Positions 32,707-45,230 of a stretch of 64,000 bases of DNA are shown one piece after another (the first letter of the stretch is position 1; each line of letters begins with the position of its first letter). Under the pieces are notes generated by a model. That model ran no database searches, was not told the origin of the DNA, and saw nothing but the letters and a program-made list of their open reading frames with translations. The DNA lies in contig OX467087.1 of NCBI GenBank assembly GCA_950106755.1, positions 8,188,047-8,252,046 on the forward strand, written 5' to 3'. This DNA is from Climacium dendroides. Taxonomy: Eukaryota; Streptophyta; Bryopsida; Hypnales; Climaciaceae. Both the position numbers and the translations under genes were made by a program.

Positions 32707-34539
32707 TGGCCTTTTCTACGTACTTAGCCACCAAAGATGTCGATGCCTCAGATGTGGAGGATCTCAAAATGGAGTTCCAGGAAAGATTCTCCAAATCTGC
32801 AGCAAGTCGTGTTCACCATTTCGAGGATCGTTGATTTGAAAGAGTCCACGATGGATCTAGAATCATTTCAATCTTGCTCTAGCTGGAAGGTGGAAAGAAA
32901 GGTAAAATTTCTATGATATGGAGTATGTTAAGCTCTACTTTTCTTGTAACGAAACGAAATCATTCCTTTGTTTGATCTTACCGGAATAGCTATGGAACAC
33001 GCTCCACCCGTTTTCACTTTTTGGACCACAAATGCAACTACTTCAAGAGCACATGTGCGGGTCAACTTGTTCTCTTCCTGGGTGAACGAACCCATGCGAG
33101 ATCCCCTTTGATCTTGGGGACCACAACCGGCTCGCTTGTCATGAGAAAATGTGAGAAAGGCACGGTGCAAGGGTGTCACCGCAATTGCGCTTCAGAGGAC
33201 CACTTTCGTTCCTAAACAGCATGAACCACGGAAACCTGAAGGACGTCAACTTTGTGTCGGAGGCCGAGGAAATTGATATCACGGACCACAAGTACGCTTG
33301 GGAAGAATCAGGTCAGGCCGAGATGTGCATGATGTACTGCAAGAACCAGGGACGTGGTCACATCCCTTATTTCATGTCTTTCATATGGAGGTGGGGCACA
33401 TGCGGCCAAATTCATTGAAGGTGCGTAACCATAGTCTACCATGCAAGCATGATTTCCTTTCTAGTATATTGCTTATGGTTGGGCTTGTCAATCTACAATT
33501 TCAGCTACCCATGGAAATACATCTACTCCATGATCAAGTGCCAAACACTGACTCTCACGGAGTTGACTACGTACTTTTGTAGGTGCCAGGCACGAAACAT
33601 GCAGTTGAAATTATATGGTCCCCGATTTTGACATTCCGAAAGACGAGTTCGCTCATGCCACCTTCTGGAATCACATGCGCTTCAAGCATCCTTGCAGTGA
33701 CGACGAGGGACACCTATTTGCAATTTGCAGCCATCGCTGCCGGTCGGGCTGCCGGTCAAGCGAACACAACGAGGTCATCGCCGCCACATCTTCACAGCAG
33801 CAGACTTCCCACTGTTTGGAGCCCCTGTGGCACAAGGTCGTGTCCAAATTAAGTTGTCTCATTCACAGCAGCAGGTTCATCACGGACGATGGTCACCGCT
33901 TCTTCTGTGACCATTCCAAGGACATGGAGGATCACGCCATCTTAATTTGTCATTGATAGGTTCGGGTCTGTGTCTTCTGTAGATTGTGTTCCGACATTGG
34001 CTAACTTCAAAGCACGTCATAGAAAGCTACCGTCTTGAGTGTGTGTCCGAGTCGATTCTTCGTTTCATCCGTGCACGGCAAGCTAGAATTATTCAAGACT
34101 ATGTTTCAGTTGTGCATGTTTGACAGTTCCTCTATCACATCGGTTGACAGCGTCCCGTTAGCAGAGACACTCGTAGACCATCTTCTGCCTCTGACAGTAT
34201 ATCTCGCCGGCGGGCGAACAACTTATTCGTGCGGGATCAGGACTTCTGAAGAGATCCTGGTTCAATCGGCCACGAATCCCATGGTGCAGCAGAAAAGCCC
34301 TGTCCTCATCTTCCTCAGTGACGACGCCAACAATGGAGGTGAAGCCCCTGTGCATCTCGTGAAGCGCATGAAATAGGTGGAATCCAAGCTCATACTTCAC
34401 ACCATCAAGTTTGGCCGCGACTCTTACAACCAGCTCCTGATGGACATGGTCGATCAGTGCAGGCTCTCGCTCGTTTCGCTTGACCCGGAGTTTTGAAGAC
34501 CTGGTCCGTAGCCTCAAGGACAATGAGAGCCTGAAGTAG
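32707..34539 (+). pseudogene. Broken VWA-domain, Cys/His-rich protein gene
   Basis: Fragments of one protein, in order but in shifting frames. 32707 onwards: DVDASDVEDLKMEF. 33222-33360: EEIDITDHKYAWEESGQAEM then YCKNQGRGHI. About 33580-33740: PGTKHAVE, YGPDFDIPKDEFAHATFWNH, KHPCSDDEGHLFAICSHRC. 33870-33970: SSRFITDDGHRFFCDHSKDM then VIDRFGSV. 34050-34376: RIIQDYVSVV, FDSSSITSVD, KSPVLIFLSDDANNGGE. 34377-34539: LILHTIKFGRDSYNQLL then SFEDLVRSLKDNESLK. The second half is a von Willebrand factor A domain. Its MIDAS motif, expected DxSxS, reads DRFGS (33955-33969), so the first Ser is lost. Lesions: TGA at 33954-33956, a one-base frameshift near 34115, TAG at 34374-34376 and another frameshift near 34490. 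From memory, large VWA proteins with Cys/His repeats of this kind occur in mosses and fungi, function unknown. Confidence 0.75.
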
Positions 34540-34942
34540 AGTACTCTGTGAATGATTGAAGCATCAATCTTCAGTAGCAAGCCTATGATTTTTTCACTGA
34601 AGTATATCTCGAAGGTATATACCGGTATCGTTTTCTTAATTCCAAGGATGCAAGTTATTGCACAGTGTGTTACGTAGTAATAATTAACTGGCATTGTATG
34701 CCTGGTGATCAATATACATGTGCGTGACCCAATGCAAGTTGCTCCTTTAGACTCCTTCAATTGCTTTCAAGAGCCTTAGTTTGTGCTGGTAATTTTTCAG
34801 ATTAAGAGAATCCTGTTTTTAGGAAGGATTCAGACCATGCTGCAGAGACCTGGCTTTAGAATTTCTTAAGTTTCATATTGTGATGGATACTGGAAAAAAT
34901 GCTGTCAACGTTGCATAATCTGTAATGAAGTTTTCTACATAA

Positions 34943-35522
34943 CCCCTAAAGTCCCAAGGTCATTTTTATGTTAGAACCACTCAAAACTACCACTTTTGCT
35001 ATGTTCACCTATGAAAAAAAATTAATTTTTTTTAAGAATCTAACCATAGGATCTTGTTCTACACTTGTCTTAGATCATGTGATTAATTTTTTTTGTGATT
35101 TTTGACCATGTAGATTGAAAGATATTAGCATTCAAAGTGAATGAAAAAAATTTCTTTCAAGAAGTTGCTATGATTGCCCTCAAAACAAGAGGCTCTGTAA
35201 CTTTCACATCACTAATCCAAATGGAATGAATCAGAGCTTCCCATTTAGAAAAAAATATATAATCTACAAGAAAAAAATTATTAAAATTTTTATTTCAAAT
35301 TTTTGGGTATTTTTTTTGCTACCCAATCTCTCCCATTTTGAGGTTATTGTGGCATAACTTTTGCTTCCATGCACTGATTGAAATAAAAAATTATATTCCC
35401 TCAAAGCTCATAATTTTTTCTAACTTATGAGAAAGTTTCAAAAAGTCTTAGTAAAAATTGAGATCATAAAAGCTTGTCCAAAATCCATTTGTCCCTTTGT
35501 AGAGACAATGAGACTTTAGGGG
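34943..35522 (-). mobile_element. TTAA-type TIR element, family R2, inverse copy
   Basis: The left end is CCCCTAAAGTC after ATAA; the right end is GACTTTAGGGG followed by TTAA (35523-35526). The sequence resembles the reverse complement of 9458 onward (TTGTCCCT...TAAAG end) and of 13144 backward (ATAGGATC block). One flank differs from TTAA by a single base. Confidence 0.5.
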
Positions 35523-35689
35523 TTAAAATAAGAAATGGAAAACTTTACACTAACTTGGATATATTGTCCAGTAACTCCACAAATTTAGGTTATAAGATAA
35601 ATATTAGGTTAAAGAATATAACATGTACAACAATAATCAATTTGTGGCTTCTAATGCAAAATAGACTCTAGAATATTTTTAAAAATTTC

Positions 35690-35947
35690 CTCAAGATTTA
35701 GTGCATTTGCATTTCACTTCCAAAAATCCTTTACACTTGAAAATCAAGATTTGCAATGGATACCCTATATAGAATTTTGAATAGAGAAATCATAAAAATT
35801 CAATTTTAAAATCAGATTATTGATGCCATAATAGACTTTATTAGTTCTTCATCCAAAAATAAATACTAAAAATATTGATTTGGTAAGATTTTATTTAACT
35901 TCAAAGTTTCATCAACACCAACATGTGGTGCCTTGGACATTTAGGGG
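35690..35947 (-). repeat. TTAA-type element, family R1, truncated inverse copy
   Basis: Reverse complement of the first part of R1. It ends GTGCCTTGGACATTTAGGGG followed by TTAA (35948-35951). CTTCAAAGTTTCATC, TTTTAAAATCAGATT-like and GAGAAATCATAAA blocks match 36990-37200. The other end is missing. Confidence 0.55.
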
Positions 35948-36513
35948 TTAAACAAAAATCTGTAAAAATTTAAGGCATATTTAGTTCATTGACTTATGGA
36001 ACCTCATTAAATTCCAAAAAGTTCATGACATAAGGGTATCCAAAACCATCCTTATAAGCTTTGTCACACCATGACAATATGCAAGAAAAAACCAAAAAGA
36101 AAATTTTAGAATTGAAAAATGTTTATGAAGCAAAATGTAAGTGGTTTCATAAATTTTAGAACAACAATGAATTAGTTATACAATTTCAAAGGTGAAGATT
36201 GTAGAAAACTATGAGTTTAGGGTGGGTGAATCCAATATTCACGTAATTTGTTATTGCAAGAAACATTGTTTTATTGATTTTGTGAGGGATGATCATGGCA
36301 CAAAATGAGCAAGCATGATATGAAGTAGTTAGTATTGAGTGTTCAATGAGCTCATAATAGTAAAATGCTAAAAATAACTAAATCACAAAATCTCATGCCA
36401 TAAACTTTTTGTGACAATTAAAAAAAAAATTAAGGTTAAAATTAAAATTTTGATGTTTATGTTTTCAAAATTAATTTTTAATTTAAAAAAAATGAATATC
36501 CTTTTTAACTTAA

Positions 36514-37199
36514 TTTCTAAAGTCCCAAGTCTTTTTTGAGCTTCTTTTGAGTATGCTCTAAATTAAACAAAAAGTCAAAATTTTGATAAATTTTAGCATT
36601 CAAAAAAAATTGTATTTGCACAATCTTAACTATTATAGGTGTTATGAATCATTTAGGATAAGAAAACACAAAATTATCACATATAGATTAAAAGATTACA
36701 ATATTTGATTACAAAGGGGGTAAACTTGAAAGTGAATTGAAATCTTTTAAATAATATCTTTTCTCATGTCAAGTTTAATTTCACAAGTGGTCATGAAAAA
36801 AATTTACATGTCATTAAACTTTTTTATGAAGTTTGGTCATAAAAGAAATGTGTAACACGTGTAACCATAACCAATTAAGAGCCTCTCAAAATCTATTCTA
36901 TAATTTTTTTAAATGAATTTTCAATGTCATTTCTTCCCTAGCTACAATTCAATGTATTTAAGGCTTACTTCTAAAAGTCTTTAACATTTGAAAATTAGGA
37001 TTTGCAAAGCAATGCTGTGAGTAAAATCTTGAATAGAAAAATCATAAACAATTTTTTACAAAATAAGATTTTTGATGCTATAAAAATGATTAGAAGATTG
37101 TAAAGATGATGCTCAACTAAATAAAAACACATTTAGGAAGTTTTTATTGACTTCAAAGTTTTGTCCACACTAAAATATAGTGCCTTAGACATTTAGGAG
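36514..37199 (-). mobile_element. 686-bp TTAA-flanked TIR element, family R1, inverse copy
   Basis: TTAA (36510-36513) precedes TTTCTAAAGTCCCAAG, and the other end GCCTTAGACATTTAGGAG is followed by TTAA (37200-37203). The reverse complement is collinear with 356-1004 over nearly its full length. The TIRs are imperfect; both flanks are TTAA. No transposase ORF. Confidence 0.6.
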
Positions 37200-38092
37200 T
37201 TAAAGGGGCATTCGTATAATCAATTACATTTCAAGGAAATAAAATTATATATCTTCATATTGATTCAAAAGAAACACTCTTCAAATACACTCCAAGAAGA
37301 TCAACCAAAGTTGTGATAATTTTGATCGTTGTTCTTAAATAGTGACAACGTGATTTTAAATTAGAAGATAATGCAACAATATCACATTTGGATTGAAAGA
37401 TTGTAATGCTTGATTACAAAGGGGATAAAACATAAAGTGATTTGAAGTGTTTTTAAGGGCCTACTAATAAAAATTGCTCAACGAGGTTCTATTTATTATC
37501 TCAATTTCACGTCTCAATTTATAAGACCATACTTTAGTTGTGAACCATAATAGTTTAATGGATGACAAAGAATCCTTCTACATAAGGCATAAGTGCACAT
37601 ATTCATCTTTGGAAATTTTGTGAGAAAAGAGGAAGTCTTGTACAATAGTTTGATCTTGAGAGAGTGCTTTTGATTTTTAAAGTAGATGATTGATTGTATA
37701 TCAAAAAGGATTATTTCCACAATGACCAACCCGTCTTTATAAGTTAACTGTAGGAGGACATTGAGGCCAAAAAGTTATCGATGAATGTAGAAATGAAGAT
37801 GTAGCTACTGGACAATAAATCAAATCATTTTTGGCAAAGTACCTCATCTTTTGAGGGTTGCCCGATCTTTCCTTAGTCCAAAATTGCTACTTGCATGAGT
37901 CAGTTTGAAATGCATTTGTAAATCACCTTATGCAAAGTTCAGATTTGACAAAAATTAAGTCATTTTTATTATAAAAAAAAAGTGCCATAATCTTGTAAAT
38001 GGTCTGAGGTGACGTGTACCCCTCAAAATCTGATGTGGAAATTCAATTTCGGCATTCAAGTGCTGAATCAGACCTTCACGTACGGTACAGTA

Positions 38093-38432
38093 CACTAATG
38101 ATGATCAATAGTGTTGGCAACACTAATCACGAAGCATAACACTAATTGTCAACAATCTAGTTAATGTTACCAACACTAAATGCCAACATAGACACTATTT
38201 GTCAACTATTGGGTATAAATTTTTTACAAGTTTACATTTAGTGTTACCTAACTATTTCATCAAAATGCAAAAAAAAACATATGAACCCAAGAAACCTATG
38301 ACATGCTCAAAAAAGTTACTACTCAGAAAAGCAAACCCAACACTAAATGCCAACTAATTGAAGTTTAGAGTGACCAGGGTAAAAATCTAGGTAACACTAT
38401 TCACAACATAACACTATTTATCATCATTAGTG
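38093..38432. mobile_element. TIR element upstream of PAC4-like gene
   Basis: The ends CACTAATGATGATCAATAGTG and the inverse CACTATTTATCATCATTAGTG match over about 23 bp with one mismatch. Flanks can be read as a TA duplication or, shifting by one base, as AGT; the superfamily is therefore open. AACACTAAATGCCAAC occurs twice inside (38172, 38338). The right end lies about 275 bp before the ATG of the PAC4-like gene. Confidence 0.65.
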
Positions 38433-38706
38433 TAGTGTGAAACCAGGTAGAATTAGTATCGGGCGACGATGAGAACGTTCATTCTGCCCGGAATCACAGA
38501 AACTTGGAGCAGGCGCACACAAATTTACGACCTCGCAGGAGCTTCCGGCACTCAATCTCATCACTTGTTTGAAACTTGGCCGAATTGCTCTCTGTCGCAA
38601 TAACTAGACGTGCAGCTTCCTTTACTCGTGACAAATTGAAGAGAGCTTTCCGGCAACCGAGTTTGTGGAGGTCGGAGTGACATTGCAACGTCTACCAACT
38701 TTAAAG

Positions 38707-40327
38707 ATGGATGCGTCGCCACCAGCCGACCTCGCTCCTGGATTGGAGATGACGCAATTCTCCGACGAATCCAATGACTCCACTTTTCACTTCCAGATTC
38801 TTCAACTGGTTGATCAGGTACGATCGATTTTTCTCAATGCACTTCAAGATTATGTGACTCTGGTTTTAGGGTTTAAGGTAGGGCTTTGTGTGGATTGGTT
38901 CGAGTTAGGGCTTTGTGTAGATAGGTTCAAGTTAGATTTTGTTCGACTTTGGGACATCTTAACGATGATTGAACTGGGGTTAATGTAGCCTTTGAAACCC
39001 TGGGCTGTGAACTTCAATCGGTTGGGGTAATCTCAATGTTAAGATTATGAAAATCAGAACATGGGTGGTGGGCTTGTTAGAAGCCCATCGTTCATAGCTT
39101 CTAATAAGTTATCACTCATGAGAATTGACCTAGAAATGAAGATGAAATCGCAAGAAATTGAACTGCTTGTTGGCCTCTGTCTATTTGTGTTGTCATTTTT
39201 GCTGTGATCTTGATTATTTAAGTTAGGAGGCGTATTATGGCTCAGTAGAAGTGTATTTTCAATAAGTTTCCAACAAGATGTTACTCAAGACATGTGGTTG
39301 ACGTTTGAGCACGAAACCTGGTTACCAGGCCTTTATCCCAGGCATTCTGGTTTAATTTACGGTCTACATATTTGGTTCTTACGGTGGGGGTGGGGGTGGA
39401 ACAGTTGTACGTTTGGATTGGGTGTAATTCTGCGCGTATGGGCAACTTATATGCAGCTCTTCCAACGAGATGGGTATTTTCATCGGCTCTTCACATTCAT
39501 CTGTTGGTTATGGTTTCATTGAGATTCAAAAGTTCAATAGGGTATGCCAGATTTCATGGAGAGGCGGTGACATAGTTTAAATATTTTGGCAGGATAAAAC
39601 TGCAAGTGTCGCAGCTCTGGTTGGAGGAGGAGCTGACAGCACTGGAGCTAGTATGGCTCGTCGGCTTTGTATGTACCTTATATCCTTCTGCTAAGATTTT
39701 CCGGTACGGATTAATTTATTTTGTGCTTGTGAAGTTTCCTCATGGCTTGTGTGTATGCATTTTTTTCTCACAAGCGCAATTTGGAACTTACAGCAATGAG
39801 AACTGGGTGGAGCATAATACTGGCGTCCAACTTACCTTCAAACGCCCCAGTTCTTGAGGTACTTGCGTCTCAAATCTCGTATATTCTAGTCTTTAGGATT
39901 TATCATTCTTTGGAGTCTGATCTGATTGATTGGAACATAAAATTCTTGACTGGTAGTATCATGGCAATGGGGACTTAGAATTATGTAGAGCAAAGTCATT
40001 CAAGCAAAATCAAAGCTTTGACAGTCTCTCCCTCGTGAAGACAATGCCTCATTGGCCTGAGGAGCTTGCACTAGTTTAAATTGAGCCCAACATTTCAAAA
40101 CAAGTGTCAAAGGTGCCTGATAAGGGTTTCTCTAGAATGTTATGAACTTCGGTATTTATCGATTTGATTTCAAGCTGTGCTTTTCTATGGAAATTTGTGA
40201 CACAGTGGTATGATGTTGCCAGGCGTTTGCAGAGCAAAGATTATTTCAAGAACTTAAAACGATGGGCTACATCAAATCAGTTTCTAAAGCTACCAACGGG
40301 GAGGCCAAGGCAATGGAACCAATCTAA
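38707..40327 (+). CDS. PAC4: Proteasome assembly chaperone 4-like protein
   Basis: Five exons: 38707-38817, 39405-39473, 39593-39668, 39794-39858, 40223-40327; 141 aa. All junctions are GT-AG and keep frame. The family (PSMG4/PAC4) helps assemble the 20S proteasome alpha ring in cytosol and nucleus. Signature segments: FHFQILQLVDQ (27-37), LYVWIGCNSARMGNLYAALP (38-57), the Gly-rich TASVAALVGGGADSTGASMARRL, then ILASNLPSNAPVLE and C-terminal AEQRLFQELKTMGYIK. These match the plant PAC4-like protein I recall from Arabidopsis, including the spacing. The ATG at 38707 is preferred because the longer open frame upstream begins only at GTG 38665. It converges with the sulfurtransferase gene. Confidence 0.87.
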
Positions 40328-40899
40328 ACGCTTTGCGCAGTTGAAAAGTATTGAAGGATGGTGCTACTGGTTGCTCACAAGCTGTTATTCAATGGCCATA
40401 GCCAAACCAATGGCAAAGAATTAGAATATTTAGGGTTAGCATGGATACATAGTGCAAACTTTGAATATCACTCAAATTCCCAGGTGTCTGTAATTGTAGC
40501 GTGGTGGCAGAAAAATTAGAGAAGAGAAGAATCAGCAATCAATCAGGGATGATCAGTTCATGAAGCGCCAGTCGTGAAGTGATGACAGTACCTTTCATGC
40601 TAAATTTTGAAGATGATTAACCAGCATGTATACACACCATACACTTGGAATTATTTCATCTGTCCTTTACTCTGTGCCTTCGGAATAAATTGCCAAGACA
40701 AGTTCGAAGTATTTGCTAATATCTCGTAATCCCATGAGCTGAATGGATTCAATTCCTAAACCTTAGACAACGGCATGGGTCAGCAGGCCACAGTCCTAAT
40801 CTGCATAAGCGGTCCTTACAACTACTAGTGTCCATAATGTGTGCCAATGGAAGTTCCGATGCATCAATTCTGCTTTTTTTAGTATCACCCGGACATAAT
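40328..40899. other. 3' intergenic space between convergent genes
   Basis: This 572-bp stretch holds the 3' UTRs of the PAC4-like gene (plus) and the sulfurtransferase gene (minus). No additional gene or repeat recognised. Confidence 0.6.
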
Positions 40900-43800
40900 T
40901 TATGCCGAAGCAGTGGCAGTTGTTTCAACAGGTGTGTCAGAGCGAGAGCCCCACTCCGTCCACGAACCGTCATAGACAGCGACGTCCTCCTTGCCAATGC
41001 GGTGGAGAGCCTGCACGAAGAATCAAGTATAAGAGAGGCACCAGACACCAGAGACAACACTAAGATTTTGACATCTGAGCTATTGCACTAAGTATGTACC
41101 AATCTTGCCCTGGGTAAGTACATCTTAAATCTAGGCCGCTCCAAGATTTAAAATATTTTTACCCTCCTTTGAAATCTCCTCCAATGAATTTTCAAACTGC
41201 TGATTACAGGAATACCTTAATTCAAACCTAGACTCCCATGTTCACGCATATGTTTTCAGGTGGAGTTGCAAGGGTTGCTATTAGATGTAATTATAATATA
41301 ACTAAAATGTGAAGCACAGGCGCTGCCTTCATGATGTACGGAAGTGTATAGTGCTATACAATTGCACAATTGGTGCTTCAATTTCTATAAATGTGACGCC
41401 TGAGAATTTTTGAAACTGTTACTATTTAGTAACAAGTTGATTAACTCACCAGAGCTAGGATACAAGCTGTTACACCCGTTCCGCAAGACGCTACAATTGG
41501 TCCTCCTGTTAGTACACCTGTATACAAGTGCCACGATCACAACCATCAAAAATTGGAGTTGATATTTGGGAATAACCCTGAATTGCGCATCAAGCAAGCA
41601 ACGTTTAGGAGGATTGAAGACTTACCGGCATTCTCAAATTTTAATCCGATCTCCTCAGGGGACAATAGAGTTCCAGACGGGCTCAGAACCTACAAAACAT
41701 ATGATAAGTTATATTCTCTCCGAGTGCCACTATCCATATAATTCATGGCAATGACACTGACAGGCATAATTCTCCCACGCATACTTGTGAAAATTTACGT
41801 TCATGAATGAAGGGTTTTATATCCAAGGTCCTAGTGAACCTGAAATAATTTAATAATACCTCCGGGAATGGTACAGATTTGCTGCCAGGAATATGTCCCC
41901 CTCGAACACCTTTGCGAGGCTCTGGTACGCTACCGTCAAATCTGCGAGAGAAAGGGCTCTTTTGAGACATGACTTCCCATTTTAAATATGCATGAAAATG
42001 AACAATAATGTGAATTGGTGCTCACCTGGCCTTGCCACGAGCATCAATAACTTGCACTTTCTTCTCTCCAAGGTTGTCTTTGACCTGGATAGTGCAAACA
42101 AATGTCAAGACTTAGCCGTTAACCAATCCAACAGTGGGTGTCTAAGCTTGGCAAATTAATAAGCTATGTAAACATGGCATTATTTAATGACAACCACAAG
42201 CACTTGTAAAGCGCCTACCTATACAGATCAAATGCAAAAATAACTTCCACGGTTTCAAGAGCATGGATCAACCTGTTCAACAGACCACACAAGGTGAGGT
42301 TGTAGAGTTGCCTTATATTGACCTTTTGATACCTGTTACCCCATAATGCACAGTGATAGAGAAATCAGTCACATAATGCCAATGTAAGATTTTGAAATTC
42401 ACGTGGCAGAGTCTCAATTGTAGAGAGGAGTAGAACCTATAACGATAACCCTTCTTAATTGCATTTGCCGGGAATCTTGAAGATCTACTATAGTTGAAGC
42501 AGTAGGAGAACAATGTTGCAACACTGTACCTCTTTTCCAGAGTACACATTCTGCACAGCTGCTGCAGCATCCTCTCCTAGCAATAGCTGAGATCCATCCC
42601 AGTTGACAGGAAAGCCACTAGATTTCCAGTTTGGCAGTCCTCCATCCAAGATCCACACTTTCTCGTGGCCAAATACCCTGAACATCCTGCATTGAATTCC
42701 AGATTCAATGAATTAAGACGAATGTGCGCGGTCATCCGCAATAACGTAGAGGATATGACGTAGTGGGACTAATCACAAAGCTGAGCTCAACCTAAACTGT
42801 ACCAGCGCATAAAAGCATTGCATACAATAAACCTGATGCTGCGAGCATTCACGCAGAGTCAAGCGTTTGACGGACCAGAAGTGAACTTTTGTGGCGAGAA
42901 GACGGCTGATCTGTGCAATTGATCTGACACCGCATACAAAAACCTGTACGTGAGCTCTTACGAGAGAGAAAGAAAATTATACCACCAGACTCGAGCTGCA
43001 CTGAATAGGCCTTTGGAGTCGTAAACAACCAGCCAGTCGTCATTTTTAATTCCTAAAGCAGAAGCTGCTTGCTCGAACGCTGTTTCAGATGGCAGCATAT
43101 GAGGCATCTGCAAATTTCAAATGAGAAAGACATCACAACTAAGCATTAAACACTCTGCTCCGCTAATAGAAACCTCCCAAAGAGATATTCTTGAAAACTA
43201 GCCCCGGTGAAATATGCCAATTGGTTAAGGTAGTGTTTAACATAAACCCTACCAACTTTGACGCAGCTACGTTTTCTAGAATACTTCTGGGTGGTGGGCT
43301 CTCTAGATTAATGCTACTTGTAGGTCAAAGAAGACGAAATAACTCAAAGATTGCCAAGTTCTAAATCTAGAAATAATTGATACTGTCCTTAGATAATTTT
43401 TCAGCCTTATATAAACGCGCGTGTACCAAAAAACTTACATCTGAGGTTACATCCGAAATCTTGTCGACGTTAAAGAAGACTGCACCAGGGATGTGCCCTT
43501 CCTGCAAGAAGAAAACTCTTAATGCGACAACATTCCAGAAAAATCAACAGTAGGATGTGATTCCATGAGGATAGTACAATTGCACGGTCTCAAATTTACA
43601 AGGCTGACGAGTTGTAAACTGAAAAATGGTAAAATAATTGTCGTGGTCCATCAAGGAAAATAAGAGCGGCGCAGTCGGTGGTCGAGGTGGGAAAAACTGA
43701 ACCTTGTATTCTTTGAAAGTGTCGCGCTTCTCATTGGGCATGTACCATGACGCGTCCACCACCTGCAAGCGCAGACAAAAGGAAATCCAAGTTTTTGATT

Positions 43801-44955
43801 CTTAAAATGCTGTTACCAGATCGATTGCTAATTCAATAATCTCAATAACGACATGAAATCTACAGGTGATTGGCAGCCATTTAAAAAAGAGAAGCTGCGT
43901 TGTAAGCTACAACCCCTTCTTTCTATTCTAATGCTCAATTCCCCAAAACTGCTTTCTTCACCACTGGAACCCACAAAATTGTAACATCCTCATTGAGATT
44001 TCGCCAGGTAACTCAAATCTGAAGCGCAGTTGTAGAAATGCAAATACCTTACCGCTGGAGCTCAGCGTGCACTATTTTCCACAAAAACATTTCAGAATTG
44101 AGTCACCGACTACATAGTCTGGCCCTTACTGCACATTTCAGGCAGCATGCTAAACCCTAAACCCTAGAACTTGCCTTCGCGGGCACTAAAAACAATGATT
44201 CGATTTTCACAATAAAGAGAATCATTATGCCAGCAGGAAGACAGCATAATCTTCCTCACGCTCCAAACACTCGCTCGCTTATCGAAATTCGAAAAGAGAT
44301 ACGAAATCGTCTAAATTGCCTGATTGAATTCCTTCTCATTGTCATCACAGACTTATCAACAAGCACCTGCACGCATTGTTCACAAAATTTACGAAATAAG
44401 AGGAAGAATAACAAGAAACCTTAATTTGACTGTTAGACTCGATCTGATCATGCAACCACTGTGGAGTCACCACGGATTGAGGCATAATCTTGCCAATTTC
44501 CGCTGCACCTGTACCCGCAGCAGCTGCTCTCACTTGGCCCAAAGACGCAAAGGCCGTCGAAGGCTCCCGCCCGGAGTTTCGCATTGGCGATTTCGGTCCC
44601 CCCATCATCGCCACAGTTACCGCCATGCCTGCTGCCGCTCCTGGCAACTTCCGCATGTTTCCAGAAGCAACATCTCCCAGCTACAAAAATTCCAAAAAAG
44701 CACAAAGATCATTCCATCGTTCCCTCCTCTCACGAAATGAACTCACAACCTCACTGATACACTTCAATCACCAAAAAAGGCAATTGGACCTACAGCGCCA
44801 CTCCTGAACGCGAATGTCGACGAACACCTCGTTTCTTTCACCACACGGCTGATTGTTGGTGCTTGCCCCGCGATGGCGTTGGAGCGGCTGAGGGCTTGCA
44901 AAGCGGCCATGGCGGATGAGACCATGGGCACACACTTTCTCCGCGAAGCTTGCAT
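40900..44955 (-). CDS. STR1: Mercaptopyruvate/thiosulfate sulfurtransferase (two rhodanese domains)
   Basis: Eleven exons on the minus strand, in reading order: 44955-44794, 44680-44420, 43762-43703, 43501-43439, 43107-42983, 42686-42530, 42084-42026, 41941-41860, 41689-41626, 41505-41450, 41010-40900; 399 aa. All introns are GT-AG and every phase closes. Transfers sulfane sulfur from 3-mercaptopyruvate or thiosulfate. The Arg/Ser/Ala-rich N-terminus (residues 1 to about 85) looks like an organelle presequence. The first, non-catalytic rhodanese domain spans VVTPQWLHDQ...GHIPGAVFFNVD...SAARVWWMFRVFGHEKVWILDG. The second contains VQVIDARGKARFDG, GHIPGSKSVPFPE and the active loop SCGTGVTA with catalytic Cys352; the CG-GVT form is typical of mercaptopyruvate sulfurtransferases. 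C-terminal YDGSWTEWGS is conserved. Length fits plant STR1/STR2. ATG 44955 is the first in frame after an upstream stop. Confidence 0.95.
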
Positions 44956-45230
44956 TCCTGGATTTACAAAGAGCAGATTGAATTGAGGGGGAGCCGCAGC
45001 TTGATCGTTGTGACTGAATGGGGAATTGGGTACTATTATGGCACACTGGAGACAATCCGAAGGCGCTGAGAGAGCTTCCTTCTTGTACGTTTCTCGTGAA
45101 GTGGGTCAGGAGCTCAGGATTGGATTCCGCTTGCTGGGTTGGGAACAAATAGAATAAGGGAGGCAACCCATTTCTGACCACTTAAGCAGATACACGGATC
45201 TCTGCAGGGGCGGGTTTCTTCAGTGCGGGA
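44956..45230 (-). promoter_or_regulatory. Probable promoter/5' UTR of sulfurtransferase gene
   Basis: A moderately GC-rich block upstream of the start codon that ends abruptly in AT-rich desert near 45230. Its distal part (45044-45156) has a diverged direct copy at 46267-46376. No TATA box assigned. Confidence 0.35.

Larger units (their letters stand above)
34540..38090. other. AT-rich desert with TTAA-type elements
   Basis: No gene recognised. It holds inverse copies of R1 and R2, listed separately, and a repeat at 37555-37740 related to 22860-23060. Open frames are short and AT-biased. Confidence 0.55.

Noticed and set aside
34158..34760. 200-codon minus-strand open frame
   Set aside because: It is antisense to the VWA-domain pseudogene, whose sense strand gives recognisable VWA blocks.
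44768..45181. 137-codon minus-strand frame over sulfurtransferase exon 1
   Set aside because: Its phase cannot join exon 2. The frame starting at ATG 44955 with the GTAGGT donor closes phase perfectly.
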